A stretch of DNA of 64,000 nucleotides from Bacillota bacterium. GTDB taxonomy: Bacteria > Bacillota > Clostridia > Lachnospirales > Lachnospiraceae. Positions 47,105 to 56,587 of the stretch are shown in pieces (positions within the stretch are counted from its first letter, which is position 1; the number at the start of each line of letters is the position of its first letter). The position numbers and the translations under genes were made by a program. The notes under the pieces were generated by a model, which worked only from the letters and a program-made list of their open reading frames with translations, did no database searches and had not been told where the DNA came from. Where the stretch lies: contig JAEZPG010000052.1 in the NCBI GenBank assembly GCA_023413555.1, positions 97,992 through 161,991 of the forward strand, in the 5' to 3' direction.

Positions 47105-48232
47105 TTATTGTTCTAACTCCTTCACCGGCACAAGCTGAAACTCCGTCAACTCTTCGTTATACTCCGCTTCAATGCACCACTGCTTCCAGATCAGTTCCTT
47201 TGCAAATTGCATTCTCATTACATATTCACTTTCAGCGGTTGCTAATTTTAAAGCCTCCATAAATGCATCCTTTGTTTCCTTGCTCACTACGTAACTCTCA
47301 AGAATACGAATTACATACTCTGCATTAATTCCATATTGGGAAGCCATCTCAAGTATCTCCGTCATCTCTTTGGAGAACCGCTTCGTAGAAAATGCGTATA
47401 ACGCCAACTTCTCCGAATTCGTTAATCCCTCATAGGAAAGCAATTCTTCTATTGTAAAAATGCCTTGGTTCGGATAGATTCGTCTTCGCAATTTCTGAAG
47501 TGGCTTCATATGTTCAACCACCTTACTGAGAATCCTGTCTGAGAAAATTCGTCCTATTGCAATCGCCTTTAGCTTTGCTGCTGTTAATTTGTTCTCTTCC
47601 TTTAATGTTTCAAAATAAGAACTCAATGAACACTTCACTGGATCCAGACTCGGATGCGCTTCGCTAAATAGAATTGATTTATTCGACCAAGAGTTCCCGG
47701 ATTCCTTAATTTGTACCGATGCTGAATCAACAACATAGTGATTTGTCTTTTCAACCAATAGTTTCTCTTCTAATGCCTGATTTGTAAGTCTTGCTTTAGC
47801 TAATTTCTGTTCTAATTGTTTTACGTCCTTCTCATGCTTCTTAATCTCCTCCATACACAAATCATCAATCTCCTTAATTCTCCTGTTTGCTTCCTCAATT
47901 GTTTCATTTGCCTTGTTAAATGCCTTTTTCCAATCGTATCATTCGCTAGATCTGTCATCGTATTCGTGCCAATGAAAGATTCCATCCAAAGCCCTCTCAA
48001 ACTCCATTGCCTTACCCAGATCGAGACCAATCAAATCGCCATTTATCTGTAGCAATCCTGCATCTGACTTCTTAATTGCTTCGATATGTGATCTAGCTGT
48101 GGATTCCGGTTTATGACACACCTCCATTAAATACTGCTTTACTTCCTGAATTGGTTTTTCATCCTGCTCGATAAACTCATAAACATCGATGTAACTTTGA
48201 ATATGCTTACATACTTCTCCAACATTCATCAT
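47105..48232 (-). pseudogene. 375-codon element gene with an in-frame TGA
   Basis: From the ATG at 48232 the frame encodes 97 residues ending HEYDDRSSE, then TGA at 47941-47939. It continues in the same frame with YDWKKAFNKANETIEEANRR, a coiled coil (to about residue 150) and a helical C-terminal domain to 47105. The continuity of frame and of the helical pattern on both sides shows one gene with a nonsense change (for example CGA to TGA). I do not recognise the family; similar genes occur before repA in such elements. Confidence 0.65.
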
Positions 48233-48514
48233 CTTACTTTCTGCTCCTTTCGCTTTCTTTCAACCTGTATGTGGGTTCAGTTTCATCGTTTGCCACCGCG
48301 TGTAAGAAAATATTTTATCTACAATATGTATGTGGGTTGAAAAAAAGCTGATTGCTAAATATCAACGCAAAAAGTTTTATATTTTATTATTTCTTTTTAA
48401 TGTGAGGTAGAGAGATGAGAGGGTGGTATGTTTCAGTAGGTGAATTTAAACAAAAAAAGAAGAAGCAGGATAGATACCTTCTATCAAGCTTCTTATACTT
48501 CTACTTCTATGTAT
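48233..48514. other. Intergenic region at the element/island boundary
   Basis: No gene seen apart from features listed separately. It has two copies of TGTATGTGGGTT (near 48265 and 48333) and a terminator on the minus strand at 48462-48492. Confidence 0.4.
48452..48492 (-). terminator. Strong minus-strand terminator
   Basis: On the minus strand GAAGCTTGATAG pairs with CTATCCTGCTTC around a short loop and is followed by TTCTTTTTTT. It lies 23 bp after the stop of a 32-residue frame. Confidence 0.8.
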
Positions 48515-48613
48515 TTAGTTATTTTTTGAGCTATTGTTGTCTCTAACCTTGTAGATACTGGGTTGCAGAGGATTTGCGATATTAGACAAATGCTTTGGCC
48601 GTTTAAAATTCAT
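48515..48613 (-). CDS. Possible 32-residue peptide
   Basis: A short frame, MNFKRPKHLSNIANPLQPSI at its start, basic and polar. GTAGGT lies nine bases before the ATG and a strong terminator follows the stop. No family is recognised; the size makes chance a real alternative. Confidence 0.3.
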   Translation of the reverse strand: MNFKRPKHLSNIANPLQPSIYKVRDNNSSKNN

Positions 48614-48861
48614 GGTTTGATACCTACTTTTTAGTATATTAACGATAATTATACGTTTACTTGACTGGAATAACTGTTATATCAAGGATTTGCAGTAATA
48701 TTGCGAAATAACGGACGATCCGACCGACTATCATATTATGTCAACAATAGTAATAACAGGATATGCCTAAATTAGTATACTTTTATGCCCTGGGTCACTC
48801 TTCTATGGCGCGTGAGATAGGGCCAACCCTAAGACCCGTACATTTTACTTTGCGATTTAAT
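48614..48861. other. Intergenic region after the ATPase gene
   Basis: No gene seen. At about 48788-48835 nested complements (GGGTC..GACCC enclosing TAGGG..CCCTA) could form a structured RNA or a terminator without U-tract for the ATPase gene that ends at 48862. Confidence 0.35.
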
Positions 48862-50916
48862 TTAAAATGATATTTTTCTTTTTACCAATTCTTTTATTCC
48901 ATATTCTGATATTTTGTAATACTTACGTATATCTTCTCGATCAATTATTACTAATTCTCGCTCTATAAGCTTTGCCGCTCTTCTCCAAATCAACTGATAT
49001 GTACAGTCTAATTCTGCAGCTATTGTACTTGCCTTAAATGCTTCATTAGGATTATTTCCTAAATAATTCAATATTTCATATTCTAAATCATCTTCTAATG
49101 CCAATGAATTATCTAGATATCCTTGAATAATCCCTATAATATTATTGTTAGTCATCTTTAAGCTACATTGTTGAACATCCTTATTCTTGACACATTCTGG
49201 ACATACCATTCCAAACGATTCTAACCATTCTAATTTATCAAATGAATATCGATGCCCTTTTGGACACTCAATTTCTTGACTTTTATTAAAGTGGTCTTGT
49301 AAAAGATCATTAAATAAAAATTTTCTTTCGAGGTAGTACTGTCTTAATTCAGTATTCTTTGGTCTTCCATATTTCAAATTATATTTCTGGCAAAGTCCAT
49401 ATGAAATAGCATATAAAGTAGATGGATTATTATCCTTATCCTTGACTTTGTTGTATGTAGTCATATAACCATTTAATTCTAACGAATCCAACAGTTTACA
49501 CAACCCATCTGAAATAAGGAAATGACTTGTTGGTAAGTTTCGTTTTTCTTCTCCATTAACCAATTTATCATTATCCATTTCCTTTTCAATAAATTTTTTC
49601 ATTAAAAATTTCAAATTTTCTCTAGAAGCCATCTCCGAAAATGACTTAATTACAAATTTGTTTTTTTCAAAATATTGTTGCACTATATCCTCAAAATATT
49701 TTTGTGCCGCTGTATTTAATGCAGCTCTTGTTATTTTCTTATCCAACGTTATATGAGATGCATAGCAAAATGCCAATACGTAGCCAATAACTCTTGGTGT
49801 ATTAAGTGAAATATCAAATAATAATTCGTATAATTCATCTTCTTTCAAATCAAAAAAATCTCCTAAAACCCTATTCGGAAGAAAAATCTGCATTCTAGTA
49901 TCAATCAATCTCTTTATATAGTTTGTCGATATTTCTTCCATCTTTGAAATATTCTTATATGAGTATAAAGCATCATAAAAATCAAGATTTATTTCATCAA
50001 TTTTTTGATTATCCATTTTTCCAAAATAGAAACGATTAGGATATGTCGCAATCTTAAATTTGACAAAATCATCTGAAATATTATTTAATGGAGCAACGAA
50101 CCAATCCATAAATATTTCCTGAGCTTCTTCATCCATCTCTGAATAATCATCAAGATACATATAAATATACTTTACACCTAATATAGTCCGAATATTTAAG
50201 AATGATTCAATTAAGCATTTTTTTATATCAAAATATCTCAAAACCGTATTCGTAAATTCTTGTTTGTATGAATTCTCTTGTTCTGAAGAACCTCCTATAT
50301 TTATTTCAGGAGTCTGATTCACTTTAACTCCAGCAAAAATTAAATCCTTATTTTTTGAATCTTCCGTTTTATTAATAATAGTACAAAGTTGTGCATCTAC
50401 ATCTTTAACTACATTATCAATATTATTTCTTATTTCTTCAAACTCAGCTTCTACCCTTTGTTCAGATCCACTAACCGCCTTTATCATTCTAGTCAAAAAT
50501 GGCTGAGCCTTAATAGATTCATGTAAATTTATGTTAGCTTCATTAATAACTTCGAACAAAAAATTCTTATATATGAGATAACGTTTAATTTCTTCTGAAA
50601 TTTCTACGGGTAAATCCTGTGACATGGATGGCGTAGCACCGTCAAATAAAGTTTTCACATCAATATAAACAGTGATTATTTCCTTTTGCTTTTTCATATC
50701 TTCTATTGACTTTTGAAAAACAGTTGATTTACCAGTTCCCTTTCGCCCTTTAAGAATCGTCGTTCTTGCAAGATTTACTTGTCGTAAAATACCATCATCC
50801 GGAAGCAAATCAGTATATATATTATTAATAATATTCTCACCCTCGTGTTCAATTTCTGCACGTCTAACTAATTTCAGCGACGTTGCCATTTCTAAAAATT
50901 CTTTTTTCCCTTCCAT
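48862..50916 (-). CDS. P-loop ATPase with zinc finger and winged helix, putative defence protein
   Basis: A 684-residue protein I cannot place in a named family. Walker A GRKGTGKST is at 57-65 and Walker B YIYMYLDDYSEMD near 250-262. A helical region follows. A zinc finger CPKGH...CPEC lies at about 551-575 and a winged helix at 595-684 (ASTIAAELDCTYQLIWRRA). This resembles STAND-like or KAP-like ATPases that couple nucleotide binding to sensing. It starts seven bases after the relic end of a C5 methyltransferase, so it was probably part of a modification-linked defence system. An AAAGGAA site precedes the ATG. Confidence 0.7.
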   Translation of the reverse strand: MEGKKEFLEMATSLKLVRRAEIEHEGENIINNIYTDLLPDDGILRQVNLARTTILKGRKGTGKSTVFQKSIEDMKKQKEIITVYIDVKTLFDGATPSMSQDLPVEISEEIKRYLIYKNFLFEVINEANINLHESIKAQPFLTRMIKAVSGSEQRVEAEFEEIRNNIDNVVKDVDAQLCTIINKTEDSKNKDLIFAGVKVNQTPEINIGGSSEQENSYKQEFTNTVLRYFDIKKCLIESFLNIRTILGVKYIYMYLDDYSEMDEEAQEIFMDWFVAPLNNISDDFVKFKIATYPNRFYFGKMDNQKIDEINLDFYDALYSYKNISKMEEISTNYIKRLIDTRMQIFLPNRVLGDFFDLKEDELYELLFDISLNTPRVIGYVLAFCYASHITLDKKITRAALNTAAQKYFEDIVQQYFEKNKFVIKSFSEMASRENLKFLMKKFIEKEMDNDKLVNGEEKRNLPTSHFLISDGLCKLLDSLELNGYMTTYNKVKDKDNNPSTLYAISYGLCQKYNLKYGRPKNTELRQYYLERKFLFNDLLQDHFNKSQEIECPKGHRYSFDKLEWLESFGMVCPECVKNKDVQQCSLKMTNNNIIGIIQGYLDNSLALEDDLEYEILNYLGNNPNEAFKASTIAAELDCTYQLIWRRAAKLIERELVIIDREDIRKYYKISEYGIKELVKRKISF

Positions 50917-50922
50917 AATAAA

Positions 50923-51084
50923 CTATTCCTTTCCTTCATCAGTAATTATATCATACGATTTACATTCCATATCCTTAACCAAGTCAATCACCAAAGCGTT
51001 CCCCATCATAAATCTACGTTTATTTAATGGCATCTCTACAGTCTCTTCTCCAACTTTACATCACTGTGTATATCCTGTTAAATT
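50923..51084 (-). pseudogene. C-terminal relic of a C5 cytosine methyltransferase
   Basis: The last about 45 codons, EMPLNKRRFMMGNALVIDLV then KDME, align by eye with the end of the intact methyltransferase of this window (SNRQRYFCMGNALVTELITDM), including motif X GNALV. An in-frame TGA lies just upstream and the catalytic part is absent. Its stop at 50923 precedes the ATPase ATG by six bases, so the ATPase was once the second gene of a methyltransferase operon. Confidence 0.6.
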
Positions 51085-51455
51085 CTAGTATTATCCTCCA
51101 ACACTTAGGCCCTTATCAAGTGTATTGCATCCTGCAAAAGTAATATCATATTCTTTTCATTGTTATTATATAGTGATTTTCCCCATTAATTTATTATATA
51201 TTACTTTTTATTCTATCATTTAATGTATTTTTATTCAAGCACCTATAATCTACTAATCTACTCTACTGTATGGTGAGATGTAACACGAGATGTATTTTTG
51301 TACGTCCAGTTATTGAAAGATATCCGTCACTGATTTCTAATAGACCACTCCGGGACTCAGAAATCATCTCATGCGCTTTGATATGTGCTTTCTCTGCATC
51401 ATAAAAAGTGATATTGCCAATATCTCTTTACACTTTTTTCTTAAGGATGCTCGAA

Positions 51456-52361
51456 CTATGCTGCATCCTGTAATGATGCATAGTATTGTTGCCTCTTGAT
51501 TATGGGAGGTAAACCACCATTAGTAGAGCAGATTCTCCTATTGTTCCAATAACTGATATAGTATCTCCAGATAAGGGTTTTGATTTCTAGTATGGTCATT
51601 TTGGAAGTATCATAGCGGCCATATAAAAGCTCTTCTTTAAGTCTTGCCCACATGCTTTCGCAACGTGCATTATCATGACATCTTCCACCAGAACTATTCA
51701 TGCTTTGTTGAATACCATATCTTTTTATGGCGTTACGATAAAGTTCACTTGTATATTGTGTCCCCCTATCCGAATGGAGGATACAGCCACGAATGTTAGG
51801 ATATGCTTTATATGCATTCTCTAGTGTTTTCTCACATAGGGTTGCTTTCATATTTGTATCCATTGCCAGCCCCAAAACTGTTGAATCAAAGCAGTCAACT
51901 ATGGCTGATACATAAAGTTTACCATCCATAGTTTTTATTTCTGTCATATCGGTAACGCATTTTTTAAGAGGCTTATCTGACTTAAAGTCTCTTTTGATTA
52001 AATCCTCTGATTTCCGAGCCTCTTTATCCGCTTTTGTAATACCATTTGGTTTACGTTTAGGTCTATGACTGATACCTATTTCATTCATAACACGATAAAC
52101 CGTTCGTTCACTAGGAATGTGCACTCCTTTTGGTTGTTTTAGCTGCAAGGCCTGATGCATACGAATTCGACCATACATATCATTGCATTCATCCTCTGTA
52201 GAGATATCTATCATAGCATCAGCAAGAGACTGGTATTTCCAAGGGAGATCTTTTGTTTTTAGATAATTATGAAATCCTTGTCTTGTAATACCTAAAACTC
52301 TGCAGTAAAAAGAAATTTTACCTTTGATTCTGCCGTCTTCCGTTTTTATTGCAATAAACAT
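51456..52361 (-). CDS. IS3-family transposase OrfB (IS150-like)
   Basis: A 301-residue integrase-core transposase. The DDE triad is visible in TDMTEIK (Asp), ILHSDRGTQYTS (Asp) and DNARCESMWARLKEE (Glu). An HTH-21 region (residues 20-95) precedes it. It overlaps the orfA stop (TAATG). The slippery A-AAA-AAC at 52376-52370 just upstream fits the programmed -1 frameshift that normally makes the OrfAB fusion. The frame is intact. Confidence 0.92.
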   Translation of the reverse strand: MFIAIKTEDGRIKGKISFYCRVLGITRQGFHNYLKTKDLPWKYQSLADAMIDISTEDECNDMYGRIRMHQALQLKQPKGVHIPSERTVYRVMNEIGISHRPKRKPNGITKADKEARKSEDLIKRDFKSDKPLKKCVTDMTEIKTMDGKLYVSAIVDCFDSTVLGLAMDTNMKATLCEKTLENAYKAYPNIRGCILHSDRGTQYTSELYRNAIKRYGIQQSMNSSGGRCHDNARCESMWARLKEELLYGRYDTSKMTILEIKTLIWRYYISYWNNRRICSTNGGLPPIIKRQQYYASLQDAA

Positions 52362-52708
52362 TAATCTTTGTTTTTTACTGACTTCCGACGGCTGGCTGCG
52401 AAAAAAGCGCTAGCTTCTTCAAGAAATTCATTTTCCTCTTTCAGACGGCGAATTTCTTTATCTTGATCTCTAATACGTTTTCTAAGTTCAATCAATTCTT
52501 CATTAAGTGATAATGCATTGTTTGGCGTATGGATAGCTTCTTTTGCATCTAAGCGTCCTTCTTTAAATGCTTTTATCCATGTATAAATAGTACCTGTCGG
52601 AAGATCCAGTTCCCCAGCTGCTTTGTGCCCACCTATCTCCTGGGCAAGTTTAACTGCTTGAGCTTTAAATTCTTAATTATATGATTTTGTGATTCGTTTT
52701 TGTGGCAT
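52361..52708 (-). pseudogene. IS3-family OrfA with early stop codon
   Basis: From the ATG at 52708 the frame reads MPQKRITKSYN, then TAA at 52675-52673, then continues EFKAQAVKLAQEIGGHKAAG to a leucine zipper (ELRKRIRDQDKEIRRLKEEN). This is the usual OrfA helix-turn-helix protein; the stop at codon 12 stands where SYDEEF-like residues are expected. Restart inside is possible, but normal OrfAB cannot form. Confidence 0.8.
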
Positions 52709-53128
52709 CTCAATTCTCCTTATTCTTTTATTGATTATATATCAAAATCCTTGAGAATTGGGTGTCAATTTTTATTGTACAACATCAAAAGTCTTCACTA
52801 AGGAACACTTGCCTATCTCTGCGCAACCATTGCATATGTAAGGGGTACGAAATCTGGCCCAACAGACTTCTTCTGTATAGTCCGGACACCTTTGATTGCA
52901 TAAATTGCAATACTTACGGTAAAGAGTTCTCCGAGAGCAGTTTTCTCCACAGATTCTTCTTCGGTTACAGGTTATGCGATTTCTACAGGTATTATATGTC
53001 TGGCCTGAATAACCTGTTGCAATTTCCGAGCTGTACTTGTGAACTTCTCTGGATATGGTACTTGGATCCTTACCTAATCTGCGGCTTATTTCTTTGAACG
53101 AGAGTCCTTCCTTTAAAAAGCATTGCAT

Positions 53129-53503
53129 TTGAAGTCTTTCCTCATAGCTAAAAAAGCCGACATAGTTCCCTCCAATCTGCCGCCAACTATCTTAGAATAG
53201 AGGAATATGTAAAAGTTCAGACTAAAAGCCTAGTGCTTTGTTTCCAAATCATTTTGCTATATTATCTTATGATTTCATTATACACAATCAGATTTCCGCT
53301 TGACTGTCCAAACATTTGTTCTTATAATATAGTATATAGAAACTTCTAAATATAATTAACCATATAGGGTTTATTGGTATAGCTTTTATTTACAAAACCC
53401 AACATTAATCAAGCATTTCCCCTTTTTCGTTTGTTTTTTGGCTTGTTTTATTGTACAATTTTCTTTATAAAATAAAAGATTCCGTTATAGAAAGGATTAC
53501 CAA
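53129..53503. other. Intergenic region upstream of the C5 methyltransferase
   Basis: The left 30-50 bp belong to the IS30 remnant. The rest is AT-rich with no gene seen and should hold the methyltransferase promoter; I cannot assign one with confidence. Confidence 0.35.
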
Positions 53504-54730
53504 ATGAGAGTAGCCGAACTTTTCGCGGGTGTCGGTGGTTTCCGTGTGGGTTTTGAAAGGTATTCAGAGGAAGACTTTGAAACTGTATTCTTTAACCAAT
53601 GGGAACCAGCTTATAAAACCCAGTTTGCATATGAGTGTTACCTAAATCATTATGGTTTAGATAGCATACCGGAAAATGTTAGACAGTATACCAATTATGA
53701 TGTACATCAAATTCCAAAAGAAGTATTACCAGATTTTGATTTGTTAGTAGGTGGATTTCCTTGCCAAAATTATAGTGTGGCAGCAAGAAAATCCTCCCGA
53801 GGTATTGAAGGACCAAAAGGTGTACTTTGGTGGGATATCAGAGCTACACTTGAAGCTAAAAATCCAGCATTAGTACTTTTAGAAAATGTAGATAGATTAC
53901 TGAAATCGCCAGCCGATCAGAGGGGAAAAGATTTTGGTATTATCTTAAAATGTTTTGATGAATTAGATTACAATGTTCAGTGGCGAGTTATTAATGCCTC
54001 GGATTATGGTAAGCCACAGAAAAGACGAAGAACTTTTATATTTGCATATAAAAAAAATTCAGTTTATGCACAGACAAATCCAGATTTCTTTAATGTAATG
54101 TTCCCTTGTACAAACGAAGGTCCTGTTAGAGAATCAGAGATTAATTCAAAAAATATCACAGAAATCAGTGACTCTTATGCCTTCACCTTTGAGAATTCCG
54201 GAAAAATGATTAACGGTAGTATCACATCCCAGAAAGCTATTGCCGTTCCATCTAAAAACACAAGAACATTAGGTTCTTTATTAGTTTCAGCACCAGATAA
54301 CAGTTTTGATATTCAAAATGAAGCGCCTTGGCGGGAGGCCAAAGGAGCAAAGAAGAAAAAAAGAACTACAAAAGAAGGTTATTCCTATATCTTTTCTGAA
54401 GGTAACTGTCCTTACCCTGATAATGAATCAATTCCAGCAAGAACAATGCTTACTTCTGAAGGTTCTGTAAATAGAAGTTCTCATGTTGTAGAAGATCCAA
54501 CAACACATAATAGGCGAATCCTTCTTCCACTAGAAGCTGAAAGAATTCAAACTTTCCCAGATAACTGGACAGAACATGGTACACAACTACTTGCTGATGG
54601 TTCAACTGTTGAAACAACCTTATCTAACAGACAGAGATATTTCTGTATGGGTAATGCTCTCGTAACAGAACTTATCACAGATATGGCACCCGAAATTTTA
54701 AGAATATACAACGAAGAGCATGGAAACTAA
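53504..54730 (+). CDS. DNA cytosine-5 methyltransferase, partner of the Sau3AI-like endonuclease
   Basis: A 408-residue C5 methyltransferase with motif I LFAGVGGFRVGFE (6-18), motif IV GGFPCQNYSVAA with catalytic Cys 87, motif VI ENV at 127-129, motif VIII KPQKRRRTFIF (171-180) and motif X MGNALVTELI near the end. The target-recognition region is about 190-340. It methylates cytosine in a short site, presumably GATC given its neighbour. AAAGGA precedes the ATG. It converges on the endonuclease gene, with a terminator between. Confidence 0.93.
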   Translation: MRVAELFAGVGGFRVGFERYSEEDFETVFFNQWEPAYKTQFAYECYLNHYGLDSIPENVRQYTNYDVHQIPKEVLPDFDLLVGGFPCQNYSVAARKSSRGIEGPKGVLWWDIRATLEAKNPALVLLENVDRLLKSPADQRGKDFGIILKCFDELDYNVQWRVINASDYGKPQKRRRTFIFAYKKNSVYAQTNPDFFNVMFPCTNEGPVRESEINSKNITEISDSYAFTFENSGKMINGSITSQKAIAVPSKNTRTLGSLLVSAPDNSFDIQNEAPWREAKGAKKKKRTTKEGYSYIFSEGNCPYPDNESIPARTMLTSEGSVNRSSHVVEDPTTHNRRILLPLEAERIQTFPDNWTEHGTQLLADGSTVETTLSNRQRYFCMGNALVTELITDMAPEILRIYNEEHGN

Positions 54731-54744
54731 TCCATGCTCTTTTG
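54715..54744 (+). terminator. Intrinsic terminator overlapping the methyltransferase stop
   Basis: AGAGCATGGA and TCCATGCTCT are perfect ten-base complements around AACTAA, followed by TTTGTTG. The stop codon lies in the loop. Confidence 0.85.
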
Positions 54745-54772
54745 TTGCTATGATTATATCATCATTGTTATT

Positions 54773-56332
54773 TTAAATAAAATCCTTATCCTTCAACATA
54801 TCTGTTATATATCTGCCTTTAATCCATATCTGCTGAGAATATGTATGGATGATATTAGAACCATCTGCAGCCTGACCTTTAAATACCCATGGTTTATATG
54901 TACTATCTGAACTTGTTCCTCTAACAAAAATATCTGAATCTTTCTGTTTTGGAAAATTTAAAGTAGCCATTGGAACTCCAGTCTCATTTATCCTTTGTGT
55001 TCCATCTTCTAAATACATATAACTCTCTACCACGCCATTATTATTTATCTTATCACAAATATCCTTATAAACAGCTTTAATTGTCCCATATAACATCTCA
55101 TCATTAAAAGATAACCTTTTAAAACCTAAAAAAACATTATCATTCAAAGGGGCATCGAGACTAGGTTCTTCAAACATAATACATAGCATTTGATGATTAC
55201 TGAAATACTCGTAATAACTTGTATCTTCATATTCTATTGATGTATCTGTAATTTCATCAAGGTCCATTGTAAACAATTTCATCTGTTCAGTTTCCACGCC
55301 CTTTTTAGTGATTGTAATAGTTTTTGCCAGCAATCCAATCTTGCTAAATAATTCTATATCAGATATCTTTCTGGATTTTCCTCCCAACATCTTTACAACC
55401 ACCATTTCCGATATCTGTTTTGAAAAACGAGCTCTAGGTATTGGCTCACCAACTTTCACAGCAACACTCGGCTTTTGAATACAGAAAATATTCGCAAGTT
55501 CTTCTATAGTTTTTCCCTTGTATTGTTCTGTAATCGCATGGAGCTTCTGTTCCAAATCTTCAAAAGAATTAAAATGTAGTGGAAGTCTTTCGAGTTTTTT
55601 CTTTTCATTAAAAAACTGTTGAAAAATAGTATCAACATAAGATTGTTTAAATCTAAATCTTGGAGACTGTTTTGGTGACTTCTTATATCTTGGAGCTATA
55701 TCTATATAAAACAATCTATCTTTTATCGTCTGGTGTAATAATGGATATAAATATTCTGGATTATTTGACTGATTTGCTTCTATTATAAATTGTTGCGTTA
55801 TAGTCCAATCATTTTGAAATCTCGCTAATTCTTCCGCATCGTCAGCAATGTCTAAAAACTTGTAACCAATAATAGGAAATCTGTCATATTCAGTATATGG
55901 GACAACTTTTTGTCCTTTCTTTCTTGAATAAAGATAAAACACAAACAGCATATGAGCTATCTTTTTATAGAAATGAGATTCTTCAAATACTTCATGTTCT
56001 ATGGTCCCGATGGAAACAGCAGTCAATGACATAGGTTCTTTAGCTGAATATTTAAAACCTTCTTTTTTTGATTCTTGTACTCCGGTAACTTTCAATTCTG
56101 TGTCACTATACTCTCCATTATCTTGAAGAATTGATAAATCTGCTTCCTGTAACGAGTTTTGTTTCATACCAAGAACACTTTGTTCAATTACACATCCTAA
56201 GATTCCTTTTGCTGGTACTTGTCTATGAAACACATCAGCCACATCTATTTCTGCAAATGTCGTTCCATCTCTTAAGATAGAAAACTTTTCAACAATTTCC
56301 TGTTTCTCAAAATATTTATCATGATAATCCAT
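54773..56332 (-). CDS. Sau3AI/MutH-family restriction endonuclease
   Basis: A 519-residue nuclease of the Sau3AI type: an N-terminal MutH-like domain with the metal-binding ELK of DTELKVTGVQ (about residue 78) after DVFHRQV, and a second MutH-like domain (about 290-480), which in Sau3AI is the allosteric half. The ending IWIKGRYITDMLKD parallels Sau3AI FWINNDYI. Sau3AI cuts GATC and is blocked by C5 methylation, which fits the adjacent C5 methyltransferase. Specificity is inference. GGAG precedes the ATG. Confidence 0.8.
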   Translation of the reverse strand: MDYHDKYFEKQEIVEKFSILRDGTTFAEIDVADVFHRQVPAKGILGCVIEQSVLGMKQNSLQEADLSILQDNGEYSDTELKVTGVQESKKEGFKYSAKEPMSLTAVSIGTIEHEVFEESHFYKKIAHMLFVFYLYSRKKGQKVVPYTEYDRFPIIGYKFLDIADDAEELARFQNDWTITQQFIIEANQSNNPEYLYPLLHQTIKDRLFYIDIAPRYKKSPKQSPRFRFKQSYVDTIFQQFFNEKKKLERLPLHFNSFEDLEQKLHAITEQYKGKTIEELANIFCIQKPSVAVKVGEPIPRARFSKQISEMVVVKMLGGKSRKISDIELFSKIGLLAKTITITKKGVETEQMKLFTMDLDEITDTSIEYEDTSYYEYFSNHQMLCIMFEEPSLDAPLNDNVFLGFKRLSFNDEMLYGTIKAVYKDICDKINNNGVVESYMYLEDGTQRINETGVPMATLNFPKQKDSDIFVRGTSSDSTYKPWVFKGQAADGSNIIHTYSQQIWIKGRYITDMLKDKDFI

Positions 56333-56587
56333 GTTATTACTCCATTCTTTTGTTTTCTCCTTACATTTAACCCAATAGTCTAATCTTTATGTGAACATAC
56401 ACGAAGAACTCTGCTCTAGATTTCGGTACACTTACTTTGTGCTGACGGTTATAATCCCATGTATAAAGACTAAAGAAATTGTAACATCCCATTCCCGGAT
56501 TCTATAATTACTTTAATACCTTGAATAATATACTACTATTAGTTCTCTGGCATACCTAATGATATAAATTATATTCGAAGCACACAT

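Larger units (their letters stand above)
51409..52787 (-). mobile_element. IS3-family insertion sequence (1379 bp)
   Basis: Ends are imperfect inverted repeats: TGATATTG..AATA....ACAC..TTCTTAAGGAT at the left and TGATGTTG..AATA...GACAC..TTCTCAAGGAT (reverse complement) at the right. AAAG flanks both sides (51405-51408 and 52788-52791) as target duplication. It holds orfA and orfB on the minus strand and sits in an IS30 remnant. Confidence 0.85.
51263..53128 (-). pseudogene. IS30-family transposase fragment split by an IS3 insertion
   Basis: The right part (53128-52788) encodes the IS30 helix-turn-helix LSFKEISRRLGKDPSTISRE and a Cys-rich region ending CSLVKT. The left part (51408-51263) encodes FYDAEKAHIKAHEMISESRS followed by GL. 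Removing the IS3 element and one copy of AAAG restores VKTFYDAEKAH in frame. Beyond ESRSGL the match ends and the catalytic domain is missing, so the IS30 copy was already truncated. The plausible N-terminus (YVGFFSYEERLQ) extends to about 53160 without a normal start codon. Confidence 0.75.

Noticed and set aside
47105..47860. A separate gene starting at the TTG at 47860
   Set aside because: The same frame continues upstream through coiled-coil codons to a single TGA, so it is the second half of one gene.
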